From assembly GCA_030374805.1 (NCBI GenBank), contig JARGSG010000183.1, positions 1,116,001 to 1,180,000 on the forward strand: DNA of 64,000 bases, given 5' to 3'. A program made the position numbers and the translations under genes. Below are positions 49,483 through 58,724 of the stretch, in pieces. Under the pieces are notes generated by a model that saw only the letters and a list, made by a program, of their open reading frames with translations, did no database searches and was not told where the DNA came from. The first letter of the stretch is position 1. Each line of letters opens with the position of its first letter. The stretch is from Gracilaria gracilis. Lineage: Eukaryota; Rhodophyta; Florideophyceae; Gracilariales; Gracilariaceae.

Positions 49483-50025
49483 TACGCACGTGAATACACA
49501 ACCGTACATATCTGGAAATTGGAGGAACGACAAATTGTTTTTTTGTACATTGTGGTAAATGTACGACGTACTTGCGGAGTATTACGTCGCGACAGAAGGG
49601 TCTTTGTACCGCTTTCGCTCCGCATCACCGTCTGCCTCGTCGTCTGAATCGTCGTCTGTATCGCCGTCCGAGTCGTCGACGTTGTCGCTGCGGCTCGGTC
49701 GCCGTCTTAGCCAGCAATTTTGGTTGTCCGTCCCTATGTAAGTTACCCCTCCTTGCCAAAGTTGATATCAATTGATACAAGAGCACTGCATTGGAGTCCA
49801 AAAATCCTGAATCTTGTGGCGACAATCTTGTGCCCACAATTACTAAAACAAACATATCCGTTTACGGATGTTCTGGACAATGGAAAGTGCCGCAGGCAAC
49901 AACCTCATGAAGCTCTACACTGTCCCTGGCGTCCCTTCTTAGATACAAGGCGTCCCTTCTTAGATACAAGGACGCTCTTTCAGCATGTCTAGAGCTAGAT
50001 AACATCTGATGGTTGCACCACCAAA
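49483..50025. other. Stretch between the transposon and the D-amino-acid oxidase, with a tandem repeat
   Basis: No gene is supported. Between 49625 and 49700 there are irregular CGTC/TCGTC trinucleotide runs. A perfect 21-bp tandem duplication, unit GGCGTCCCTTCTTAGATACAA, lies at 49928-49969. The right part should hold the oxidase promoter. Confidence 0.5.
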
Positions 50026-51243
50026 ATGCGTTTAGTAGTTCAAGAACGTCCAGTCGCTTTTTCACAGTCTTTATCTTTGGATTCGCCGCGATTGAGCTCA
50101 CCTGTCACGAGAAAATGTACACGGCGTTCTCAGGTGTATCGAATGAAGCACTCTCTACGAAGCCATCTAGTAGAAGGGCCGGCCACTTCACGCACTATTC
50201 TAGTGGTTGGAGCCGGTGTGGTGGGTGTAACGACTGCAATCCGACTACGCGAGGCCGGACACAAAGTCACAATCATAGCCGAAGAAACCCCAAAAACCAT
50301 GTTTGATCGGGGTCACACGCCATGGGACTCAAATCCCAGGGGGACGTACACGAGCTCAGGATCTGGAGGTTTTTGGATGCCGATATTCCTGGAAGGAGAG
50401 GAAATAGAACAATGGGCAACTACGACATACAGAACATTACATTCGCACATTGAAGAGAATGCAGGTGTCACTGCTATGGATGCGTTATATTTATATGCCA
50501 GAGGTGAGCCAGTCATTCCTTGGTATGCAGATATGACAGACATGAAAGTGGTTAGCCCGCAGGAAGACAAGAGAGTTCCTGCAGATTACAAATGGGCTCT
50601 GAAGTTCAAAACGGTGGTGGTACAAATGAACGTATACTTGATGTACTTAGAATCATGCCTGACAGAGCTCGATGTACCGATACACACGACGCGGGAGTTC
50701 AGCAAACCCTCACAGTCTTCGCTGTGGGATATGGGACGCGTTTCTCAGTTTGCAAGAACGATGGCACACGACACAATTATTGTGAACTGTGCCGGAATCG
50801 GTGCAAGATTCCTGGCAGATGAAGACGTGATACCAGGGCGTGGTATAATACTTCGAGTGAAGCGACCACCCGAATTGAACTACGTGATCACAGAAGACCC
50901 TCATGACGCAATTCAATCACGCAATGGTTTACTAGCATACGCGATTCCGCGCGGCGATGAGCTTTCTCTAGGAGGTACATTGTTTAAGGGTGATTGGGAT
51001 GAGGAAGCTTCTGATGAGGAGGTGAATGCGGTGAGAAGTAGAGCAGAGCAGTTGCTGCCTATTAAGGGAATGGCTGAGACGGCACGATGGAGTGGACTGC
51101 GACCGCTTCGATTGGATGGGAAGGCAAAAGTTAAGAAGGAGTCGCCTAATGTGATTTCAAATTACGGGCATGGAGGAAGCGGGGTGACTATCTGTTGGGG
51201 TTGCGCAGAAAGTGTAGTGAAGCTGGTTGCGGGAGGCGATTGA
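50026..51243 (+). CDS. D-amino-acid oxidase family FAD enzyme
   Basis: DAO-family enzymes use FAD to oxidise D-amino acids (or D-aspartate) to imino acids, producing hydrogen peroxide. The 405-residue protein has the Rossmann motif VVGAGVVGVTTA at about residues 60-71. The family follows with SGSGGFWMP, a central substrate-binding region, IIVNCAGIGAR, and the C-terminal signature NYGHGGSGVTICWGCA. The ATG at 50026 gives a 55-residue Ser/Arg-rich extension before the FAD motif, which could be an organelle leader; an internal ATG near codon 40 is an alternative start. The protein ends VAGGD and lacks the peroxisomal SKL-type tripeptide common in fungal and animal DAO. Confidence 0.88.
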   Translation: MRLVVQERPVAFSQSLSLDSPRLSSPVTRKCTRRSQVYRMKHSLRSHLVEGPATSRTILVVGAGVVGVTTAIRLREAGHKVTIIAEETPKTMFDRGHTPWDSNPRGTYTSSGSGGFWMPIFLEGEEIEQWATTTYRTLHSHIEENAGVTAMDALYLYARGEPVIPWYADMTDMKVVSPQEDKRVPADYKWALKFKTVVVQMNVYLMYLESCLTELDVPIHTTREFSKPSQSSLWDMGRVSQFARTMAHDTIIVNCAGIGARFLADEDVIPGRGIILRVKRPPELNYVITEDPHDAIQSRNGLLAYAIPRGDELSLGGTLFKGDWDEEASDEEVNAVRSRAEQLLPIKGMAETARWSGLRPLRLDGKAKVKKESPNVISNYGHGGSGVTICWGCAESVVKLVAGGD

Positions 51244-52024
51244 GAGAAGTTGATTCGATTGGAGAAAGGTGGATGAGCTTGCTCGTCGCCGATTATTGGA
51301 ATTGGGACCATCGTTCACGCTCTATCTCTAGCGTTGATGGTTTGTCCGAGCTGCCCTGATTGCTTTGAATGTTGTAGTGCTTGGGACTATGATACGAACA
51401 ACACCGCAGCGGTGGGAGGGCGGAGGGCGTGGAGATATGTTTACTGTAAAGCCATGACCTTGACAGTGTTCATTGGACTGCGAAATCGGCTTGGCACGGA
51501 AGAGAAAGCTGCAAATATCATAACCTCTATCTCAAGAGCCATATCCGTGGGTTTCCGAAACGGGCGGTTCCAGGATGCGGAATCAGCGAAAAAGAGAGCT
51601 GCACGAAAAACGACACCGGATCAAAGCGCTGCGACAGCCGGCACCGCGCCAGCAATGCGAGCGCCACTTACTGCCGCCAAATGATTGGCGCATGCGGCTG
51701 TCAGCAAGGAGATATAGCAATCTCATCGCCGTGTGCTTACAGAGGGCAGGAAGAAAGCGGTCCGCACGACGCGCGAGCTGGGCACGTCGAAGCGCCGCTC
51801 TTGTGGAGCAATACCATTCGCAGATGCTACTTTTGCATAACCACCTCAGACGCGCCCCATTCCTCCGCCGCTCTCGTTCGTTTGTATTATACGTCGGACG
51901 CTCCACGTCCATTGTTCGCCCTTCAAGTGCGTCGTCCCGTCCAGCTGCACTGTTTTGCGCCGCGCCAACTTCTCTGCGGCATCTCCCCGTGTGCTATCGT
52001 GCGACAAACACTGCCGACCACGCC
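51244..52024. other. Gap between the oxidase and the plastid-type GNAT gene
   Basis: Open frames run into the GNAT frame from 51575, but their content is Arg-rich and the leader-like start at 52025 is more convincing. I see no separate gene. Confidence 0.4.
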
Positions 52025-52960
52025 ATGAAGCACGCAATCACCCTCGGCGCGACGACGCCCGTTTCGCTCGCCTTCGCTGTTCCACACAGTCACTTGTTTT
52101 TGACCCATTCCCAACCAACAGCCTTTCATGCCCACCGTGTCAATCGGCGCGTCTCCAATGCACGATGGAGCCTGCAACCAAACAGAAGCTGCAACCGAGC
52201 GCTTGTCATACGCGCCCAACGTTCAGTGTTACCAAAGGCTTCGCCAATAACAGCGGTCCAGGCGCCACCAGAGGTTGTTCCGCAACGAACTTCCGAGCGT
52301 CGAAGGGAGCTTGACCACACTACAACGCCCACAAAGCCGGCTCGTTATCGCGTGCGTCAGGTCGAACTGAGTGAGGTGTACACAGTCGCCGATATTCGGT
52401 GTGAGGCTTTCTATGAACATCCGAAGGACCCATATTTCTATCCAGTGCGCCGCCGCGAAATCTATATGGCCATGCGTGACCGCCTTGACTCTGGCAATAA
52501 ATGCCTGGTTGTCGTCGACACACAGCCGCCATTGGAGTGGTCGCAGTACGCCACTGATGGTGAACTTATTGTCGGTTCACTGGACATCTCTTTGCATGAA
52601 CCCAGGACGGGCCGAAAGTGCCAGTTTTTGAAAAGCATTTTTGACAGATCTGGAGCTAGCAACGCTCACACCGAAGACGAAGATCCAAAACGGATATATA
52701 TCAGCTCAATGGCAATCAGGGAAGGCTGGAGAGGGAGAGGCCTCGCACAATTGTTGTTGGTGAATGTTGATAATCTTGCTTTGCGACAAGGCAGCAAGGA
52801 AGTGTTCTTGCATGTAGAGTTGGACAACCAACCTGCTGTTCATGTGTATACCAAATGCGGCTTTCATGTAGTTCCAGATGACGCACTGATTTGTTTACCG
52901 AAATGGTTGCACTTCATAACCAAGGTCGAGCATACCCTTATGCAGAAGATATTGGATTGA
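52025..52960 (+). CDS. GNAT-family N-acetyltransferase with plastid-type leader
   Basis: The 311-residue protein starts at ATG 52025 with a Ser/Ala/His/Arg leader of about 90 residues (MKHAITLGATTPVSLAFAV, later NRRVSNARWSL), which resembles a transit peptide. The GNAT fold follows: YRVRQVELSEVYTVADIRCEAF at its start, IYISSMAIREGWRGRGLA with the acetyl-CoA-binding RxxGxG/A motif, and VHVYTKCGFHVV at its end. Plastid GNATs in plants and algae acetylate N termini or lysines of plastid proteins; the substrate here is unknown. The frame is open further upstream to 51575, but that extension does not look like a leader. Confidence 0.85.
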   Translation: MKHAITLGATTPVSLAFAVPHSHLFLTHSQPTAFHAHRVNRRVSNARWSLQPNRSCNRALVIRAQRSVLPKASPITAVQAPPEVVPQRTSERRRELDHTTTPTKPARYRVRQVELSEVYTVADIRCEAFYEHPKDPYFYPVRRREIYMAMRDRLDSGNKCLVVVDTQPPLEWSQYATDGELIVGSLDISLHEPRTGRKCQFLKSIFDRSGASNAHTEDEDPKRIYISSMAIREGWRGRGLAQLLLVNVDNLALRQGSKEVFLHVELDNQPAVHVYTKCGFHVVPDDALICLPKWLHFITKVEHTLMQKILD

Positions 52961-53914
52961 CGCCAAATTTTCAAATCGCAGCCGTGTAGGAGTGGAGAGG
53001 TTTTGTATTACCAAGGGTAACCCTCTCAGCAGATTTGCGGACCTTTTCCACCGTGCGACATTCCAGAAACTTCTCGTGTACATTTCCTTTTTTGCTCTCG
53101 TGATGGGCAATTGCTTAGGATATAGGAAGCCCCCATCAACCTCCCATTTTGTAAGGTTCCATGGCTTAAAGATTCAGAGCAAGCTTGTCTTCGTCCTTTC
53201 GGCGGGCTGTTCATATTAGCTATCCACATACGCGTTCTTAGACTCTCGCGGATTCATTTTTCGAGAAGAGGGGCTCATCTTTATTATTGTTACGTACTAC
53301 AATTGCAGCAATAGTGTGGTCGTCGGTTGTTAGCACTGCCGCAGTGTCGAAGAAGTATGTACGTTGTGCACGACCATCAATGTATCTTTCATATAGATCA
53401 CCTCACGAAAGCTCCTGTCCGCGTCAGTTTTCGAAGCAAGCCCATTTAAGAGCTCATAACGGGTAAAGAAAGGTCCACTCCATGGCTTGACCCGGCAGTG
53501 TTACTTGGCTGTGGGTGGCTCTACCTACTAGAGGTTGCCGTAGGAGATGCACATATCGAGTCGCCAAACCTCCGGTGATCCCCCCCCCCGTCTGTCCCCA
53601 GATGCAGAAGAGCAATGCTGTCGACACGTATCACAGCCACCGCTTCTACGGTGAGATCTAACGTAAATCATGAAGCTCATGGAGTCCTATTGGTCAAGAA
53701 TAGAGTAATGCGAAATATTTTGAAAACTGAATTTTTGACCAACTCTGCCGTCGTCCATGTCGACGCCGGCCGTGCGCCATTTCGATTGCGGCACAGCATC
53801 AACGCACATCAGGGTATACCCTCGCCATCCCTGCTCCTCCAAATCCCGCCACGTTAGTTTCACACTGCGTTGAAGCCCTGCTCGCGGCGCGAATCGGAAC
53901 GCATCAACTTCAAG
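52961..53914. other. Gap between the GNAT gene and RPS16
   Basis: About 950 bases with no supported gene. A run of ten C lies at 53580-53589. The last 200 bases should hold the RPS16 promoter. Confidence 0.4.
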
Positions 53915-54602
53915 ATGGCTGTCACAAAAGCGAAGAACTCCGTGCAGGTCTTCGGAAGAAAGGTAAGCACGGATCTATCCTACATGTTTCGTTGCGTTCC
54001 GATCAGCGATGCCTGGGTTTGCTATCGGCGCTTATCTGTGTGAATGCATGCGAATCTTCGCGCAAATTCAATCGTGCGCGGTCAGTGCAAGCTGTGCGAT
54101 TGTGGATAGTGAGGGGCTGTAGAGAGTTTTGCGACCACGTCTTATGCTAACAAAACCACGTTCAACTGTCTACGCATTCGTTTGCAAATCTACTTAACCT
54201 ACGAAGAAAACTGCTGTTGCGGTTGCCCATATCACTGGAAATGGAAAGGGTCTTATGAAGATTAACGGTACTCCTTTGGATCTTCTTGAACCGGAGGGTC
54301 TGCGAGTGAAAGTACTCGAGCCTCTACTAATCCTCGGCCAAGAACGTTTCGCTGACATTGACATCCGTCTCAGAGTGAAGGGAGGTGGTTACACTGCTCA
54401 AATCTACGCCATTCGACAAGCCATTGCCAAGGGTCTAGTCGCTTACTACCAAAAGTTTGTCGACGAAGTTCAGAAGAGAGAGCTAAAGACTACTCTTCTC
54501 GCTTATGACAGAACCCTTCTTGTTGCGGATCCACGCCGATGTGAACCGAAGAAGTTTGGTGGTCGTGGTGCGCGTGCTCGCTTCCAGAAGTCGTATCGTT
54601 AA
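53915..54602 (+). CDS. RPS16: Small ribosomal subunit protein uS9 (RPS16), two exons
   Basis: uS9 sits in the head of the small ribosomal subunit and its C terminus reaches the P-site tRNA. Exon 1, 53915-53962, encodes 16 residues ending SVQVFGRK. The intron (53963-54206, 244 bases) starts GTAAGC and ends GAAG. Exon 2, 54207-54602, continues [16 protein letters not shown] and ends [10 protein letters not shown], the typical end of eukaryotic uS9. The join is in phase 0 and yields 147 residues, one more than human RPS16. An intron just after the conserved FGRK is the longest placed in this window. I saw no snoRNA boxes in it. Confidence 0.95.
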
Positions 54603-55221
54603 AATCAGCTTCTTGCGTTCTCATCATTTGCTTGCGCGTTTACTTTTCTTTGTTTTGGAAGTCCTTCGATGTGATGTGACGAAGAAAACTGATTTCGTTC
54701 TAGAGCCTGCAAGTGCAGGGTGAGGTTTACCTCAAAATGGTAATGGCGTTTACGATGCGATGTTTTTGAGTAGGCTACCTATTCGGTCGTTTGCGTTTAA
54801 AAGGCGAACAGTTCACCTTCGTCTGGCTCATGGTAACGATCACTTAAATGTGATGTGGCAGTAAAACATAGTGTTTTGTGTAGTGTTTACAGCAGCGCAT
54901 GACAAAGTAACCCATGTAAAAGATGAGGATGAGAAAGATAACTGTTCAGTTCAAAGATTTTGCTCCCACTGCTCCACTCTCAGGGATATAATGACTGCCT
55001 GACATTGTTCTCTCCTTCGTCAAATTACCCTTAGTAAAACCGATGCGCTGCTTCGTTGATGAAAGAACATGGCAGAGCATAAGAGGGACCTTCAAAGGTA
55101 CAACAGCGATGCAGTAGTACGCAGCGCGGGAAACAATATGGTGGACCGGAAACAAGCTGTAAAGCACGTCCGGCAGCAGGATGTGCAGATAGCAAACACG
55201 TTCGAGTAAGAGTATAGAGCT
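54603..55221. other. Convergent stretch between RPS16 and IWR1
   Basis: The genes on both sides end here, so this is probably 3' UTR sequence. No gene is supported. Confidence 0.4.
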
Positions 55222-55977
55222 TTATTGATAATCATCACAGCTATCATCGTAGTATGGGTCGTAAGCAAACGATGGAACGTCTCGAAATCCCATTCCGCAT
55301 GCACAGCTGACGTCGCAATGAGAACCATGCGAATTGTACACATCAGTGTCCCCAAGAGACGAGGCATGCGAGAGGGAATCATCTAAAGAGTGCTGCGGGG
55401 TACTCGGGTAGTCAACAGTCTTGGCGTCCTCGTCGGACGTATACGGCAAACTCTGGTCATCGTCCTGATCATCAAACAAGGAAATATCATCAGCGTTTAT
55501 ACAAGCAAGTGCAATTTGCGAGTTTTGATCATATACGGTGCCATCGGTCTCTAAGGTAAAGATATCATAGAGATGTGTACTGTCATTAGGTTGAACAGCA
55601 GGATGACAGCAAACGCGCTCAGACTCCTTATTCTGGTGCAGAGAAGATGCGACTTCAACACGTTGCATAGGAGTACCGTTACATAAAACCTGAGTTGGAA
55701 GCTGTTCTTCCCCTTGCTGAATAACATGAGAAGGGACATCAATCACGCGAGTATCAGTGCGTTCAAGTAGTTGTTCAGCTTCGTCAAGCTGCTGCACACG
55801 GCGAAAGAACACATTGACGTAATGCGCTTGTTGAGGACAGTCAGAGGGATCAAACTGCTGAGTCTCCCCACCCGTCCTTCTTCTCTTCGGGTTAACCCGT
55901 ACATGTAGCGCATCAACATTGTTACCATCATGTTTCCGTTTGAGGCGCAGAACCGGCAGACGTGAGAACATATCCAT
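55222..55977 (-). CDS. IWR1: IWR1/SLC7A6OS-like RNA polymerase II nuclear import factor
   Basis: IWR1 binds assembled RNA polymerase II and guides it into the nucleus. The 251-residue protein starts at ATG 55975-55977. It has the N-terminal family motif VLRLKRKHDG at residues 9-18 followed by basic PKRRRTG, then a middle motif HLYDIFTLE like the conserved YDIY segment, and a long acidic tail (DDISLFDDQDDDQ, then YDPYYDDSCDDYQ). The domain order matches the family. The closing SEDYYGNDYPDEE-like block of animal homologues is only loosely matched, so the call rests on the first two motifs. Confidence 0.72.
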   Translation of the reverse strand: MDMFSRLPVLRLKRKHDGNNVDALHVRVNPKRRRTGGETQQFDPSDCPQQAHYVNVFFRRVQQLDEAEQLLERTDTRVIDVPSHVIQQGEEQLPTQVLCNGTPMQRVEVASSLHQNKESERVCCHPAVQPNDSTHLYDIFTLETDGTVYDQNSQIALACINADDISLFDDQDDDQSLPYTSDEDAKTVDYPSTPQHSLDDSLSHASSLGDTDVYNSHGSHCDVSCACGMGFRDVPSFAYDPYYDDSCDDYQ

Positions 55978-56410
55978 TGGCTAAAAGCTACGGCTTTTGC
56001 CGTGGACAAAAGAGGAAGATTCTATAATGGATACGGTTGGATGGTTGTTGGAAGTAACGGCCAGGCCTGGTAACGGCGACAACACCCCAGTCTCCTGCGC
56101 CGGTGAAATTTACATGATTACCAAGACACAGATTCTTAGGTATCATAGAGTGGGTAGCGTTTACGGCGACCATGCCGCATTGTCGCGGCGGAGACGACCA
56201 GTTCGGTCGGCAACAAAGTGAGGCACAGCGCATTTACAGTGCCCAGAACTGGTAAGCGAGCGCTGCCCACACGTAAATCACGTGTGCCACGCGGGGTGGT
56301 GGTCGCCATCAAGCGCTCCAATCTCGAACGCGCTACACACCGATGTAAAGTTATCTCTCTCACCTCAAAATGCCCGGGCGTGAAACGTCTGTTTCGCCAG
56401 GCACGGTCGA
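55978..56410. promoter_or_regulatory. Divergent upstream region of IWR1 and the second GNAT gene
   Basis: IWR1 leaves to the left and the GNAT gene to the right, so both promoters should lie in these 433 bases. A 74-codon plus-strand frame at 55997 has no motif. No single regulatory element stands out. Confidence 0.35.
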
Positions 56411-57427
56411 ATGGCGCCAATCTCACTGATACTCTCACGTAATGACGTAATGGGAACAGCCGAAGCCGCGACGAAGAGGACCTTTCCAACAGAACTTGAA
56501 CTGCGCGTGCAGCGAGCGGACGATGCGCTTCTCGCACAGGTAATTCAGCTGGTGAGAAACTATACGAACTGGACATGGAGCCACGTCGCATTCGATCTGG
56601 TAGAACAGCCCATTATGGCGTTTACGGCTGTTGATCGAGACACTGAGCAAATGGTAGCATGCGCGCTTCTAGCCGCTCCTGAGCGCGACACGACGACCAG
56701 CTGGGTGGGGTACGTCGTGGTTGCGAACAACGTTCGGCGACGTGGCGTAGCCACTTGTTTGATGCAAAAGCTCGTAGAGCACGCGTGTATGCGCGATGAT
56801 GTGCAACAAATCGAGTTGGTTGCCGCTCGGGAAGGCGTGATGGTGTATAAATCAGTCGGGTTTGAAAAGGTTTCCGAGAAGAACGTATGTCTGATGCAGT
56901 ACGACATGAGCAAACAGCAGTCGTTTGAAATTGTGCACGACGTGCTCATTCTCACAGACGTTCCGCTGTACGTGCGCCAAGAGGTGGCAGACTTGTACGG
57001 CAGCGTGGCAGGCAATCGTTCAAAGACGGTACAAACGTTATTCAAGCACGGAATATGTGTGTTCGACCGCCACGCAAACGGTGCAATTCAAGCGGTGGCG
57101 TGGCTTCGGCGGGTGCAGAACAAGGGCGTCGAAACATGGTGGCTGGGTCCACTCATCTCTCATCAGACAAGCGCGACGAAATCAATCATAGGAGCAGCCA
57201 TTTCGTACGCGCAGCGGCACAGCAAGAGCGCGCCAGGCATCGTACAAACGCTTTCTCTCAACTCTTCGTCAACGTTTGAGCACATGCACTTTGACGCGGT
57301 AGCGCCGGTTCCGTTGATGCGACGCGCGGTAACGCGTCTGCGCACAGCGCATCTGGAACGCAGCGAAGGAACAGCCAGGGAGCCTCTCGCGCGCTATGTC
57401 TCGCTATGCGACTACTTCGCTGGCTGA
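56411..57427 (+). CDS. GNAT-family acetyltransferase with second C-terminal domain
   Basis: The 338-residue protein starts at ATG 56411 (the next ATG is at codon 14). A GNAT domain covers residues about 30-170, with WVGYVVVANNVRRRGVATCLM carrying the acetyl-CoA-binding RxxGxA motif, and MVYKSVGFEKVSEKNVCLM at its end. The C-terminal 160 residues form a second part (VLILTDVPLYVRQEVADLYG, then WWLGPLISHQTSATKSIIGAAI) like the Acetyltransf_18-type extension seen in YitH-like proteins. Substrate unknown. It is not similar to the plastid-type GNAT at 52025. Confidence 0.75.
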   Translation: MAPISLILSRNDVMGTAEAATKRTFPTELELRVQRADDALLAQVIQLVRNYTNWTWSHVAFDLVEQPIMAFTAVDRDTEQMVACALLAAPERDTTTSWVGYVVVANNVRRRGVATCLMQKLVEHACMRDDVQQIELVAAREGVMVYKSVGFEKVSEKNVCLMQYDMSKQQSFEIVHDVLILTDVPLYVRQEVADLYGSVAGNRSKTVQTLFKHGICVFDRHANGAIQAVAWLRRVQNKGVETWWLGPLISHQTSATKSIIGAAISYAQRHSKSAPGIVQTLSLNSSSTFEHMHFDAVAPVPLMRRAVTRLRTAHLERSEGTAREPLARYVSLCDYFAG

Positions 57428-57836
57428 GTCGCAACGCCCCGCCGGTGGCCCAGTGGCATCGCCGCGCGCCCGACGCCTACGTCAGGCCTGACAGCTCCCC
57501 GCGCAGCGATTGGGCTTGACGACATTTCGCCACCCACAGCCGCAGCCAATCGCCGTCGCGCTTCGCATGCATTACGGCGCCCCTGCCACGCGTACACGTG
57601 TGTGCCGCACTCGCAGCGAGCAGCGAGCGTAGCTCGCAGCATCTCGCGCTGCATAAAATGACTTCTTCCTCCGCGCAACGCATGCCTCCATCGTCCGCTC
57701 ACCCGCACACACCTCCACTGACACGCACTGCCGCCCGACGTTGCACATTGGCCTCTCTCTCCCGTCCCGGATCTTGTTCAGCCTCGCCGTTCCTTCCCCC
57801 CCCCCCCCCCCCCCCCCCTCCCCCTGCTCGCCACTC
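57428..57836. promoter_or_regulatory. Upstream region of the bZIP gene with a 21-C run
   Basis: An uninterrupted run of 21 C lies at 57798-57818, followed by TCCCCC, only 19 bases upstream of the bZIP ATG at 57837, so it is probably in the 5' UTR. The minus strand shows only low-complexity frames here. Confidence 0.5.
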
Positions 57837-58724
57837 ATGACCAACGTACTGCCCCTGTTCGACGCGTCTTGCTCCACTGCTTCTGGTCTGCTTCCGCTTG
57901 ACTTCTCGTTGCTTCAAAACTCCGACCCCGCCACATCGTCGTTTTTGCTGTCTCCCCTATGTTCTGTTGCTACGCTGCGCTCGCCGCTTGTCGCTGATCC
58001 GTTTCTAAAGTCGCCGCTGCCCTCTACGTTGCCGATCTCACCGTTTACTTGCACTGCTTCGCCTTTTTCTTACCTTCAAACCCCGTGGTATCCGACCAAG
58101 CAAGCACAAAACCCCACGCAACGCGCTGCGTCCCCTAAGCTTCACATTCCCTCCCCGCCTGCTGAGCTGTGCACTGCATCGCCGACTTCACCCCTCACGC
58201 CGGACGCCATCGATTCGCTCATGACCGATGAAGCACACTCACCCTCCGCTACCACAGCGCTTACTGCCCCACCACAACCCGCTTCGCCTTTGTCAGCAGC
58301 GCCGGCTACAACGCCTCAAACAACAAGCAGCACAGTCAGCACCAGGAAAAACGAGATGCCCGCAACAGACAGTACGTCGAGCATTGCGCTCAAGCCCACA
58401 TCAGCAATCGACAAGGCCGCAGAACGTCGGAGAAAGAACCGCGAGAGCTCTAGTCGCTGTTACTACAACCGGAAACGAGTCATTCAGAAGCTGGAGACGC
58501 AACTTGTGGCAGAGAAGGACAAGCTCACCAAGTTGTACGATCGCGCTCTGCAGCTTCGTCACGACAATGCACGTCTTAAGAAGGAGGTTGTCACCAATGG
58601 ATATGCTTTACCACCCTCTCGCACAAAGCATGCGAGTAGTAAGACTATTAACTCCTTCTCGCTGCGAGATTACCTGCGACTTTTGCACAACTCTACATAC
58701 CAAAACCCGTCGCACTCCTTGTAA
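57837..58724 (+). CDS. bZIP transcription factor with an atypical basic region
   Basis: The 295-residue protein starts at the ATG at 57837; an open frame upstream uses TTG. The first 190 residues are Ser/Thr/Pro-rich, probably an activation region. A bZIP domain follows near residues 198-250: AERRRKNRESSSRCYYNRKR, then heptad leucines in LETQLVAEKDKLTKLYDRALQLRHDNARLKKEV. The usual basic signature is N-x7-R. Here the Asn is present but the position of the invariant Arg is Tyr (SSSRCYY), with Arg displaced three places. The zipper is regular for about four heptads. DNA-binding preference is therefore uncertain. Confidence 0.85.
   Translation: MTNVLPLFDASCSTASGLLPLDFSLLQNSDPATSSFLLSPLCSVATLRSPLVADPFLKSPLPSTLPISPFTCTASPFSYLQTPWYPTKQAQNPTQRAASPKLHIPSPPAELCTASPTSPLTPDAIDSLMTDEAHSPSATTALTAPPQPASPLSAAPATTPQTTSSTVSTRKNEMPATDSTSSIALKPTSAIDKAAERRRKNRESSSRCYYNRKRVIQKLETQLVAEKDKLTKLYDRALQLRHDNARLKKEVVTNGYALPPSRTKHASSKTINSFSLRDYLRLLHNSTYQNPSHSL

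Noticed and set aside
49928-49969. Tandem 21-bp units considered as a start of a CRISPR array
   Set aside because: There are only two directly abutting copies without spacers, in a eukaryotic context. It is a simple tandem duplication.
57741-57836. N-terminal extension of the bZIP protein through the poly-C run
   Set aside because: It starts with TTG and would be mostly poly-Pro encoded by a homopolymer. The ATG at 57837 is the better start.
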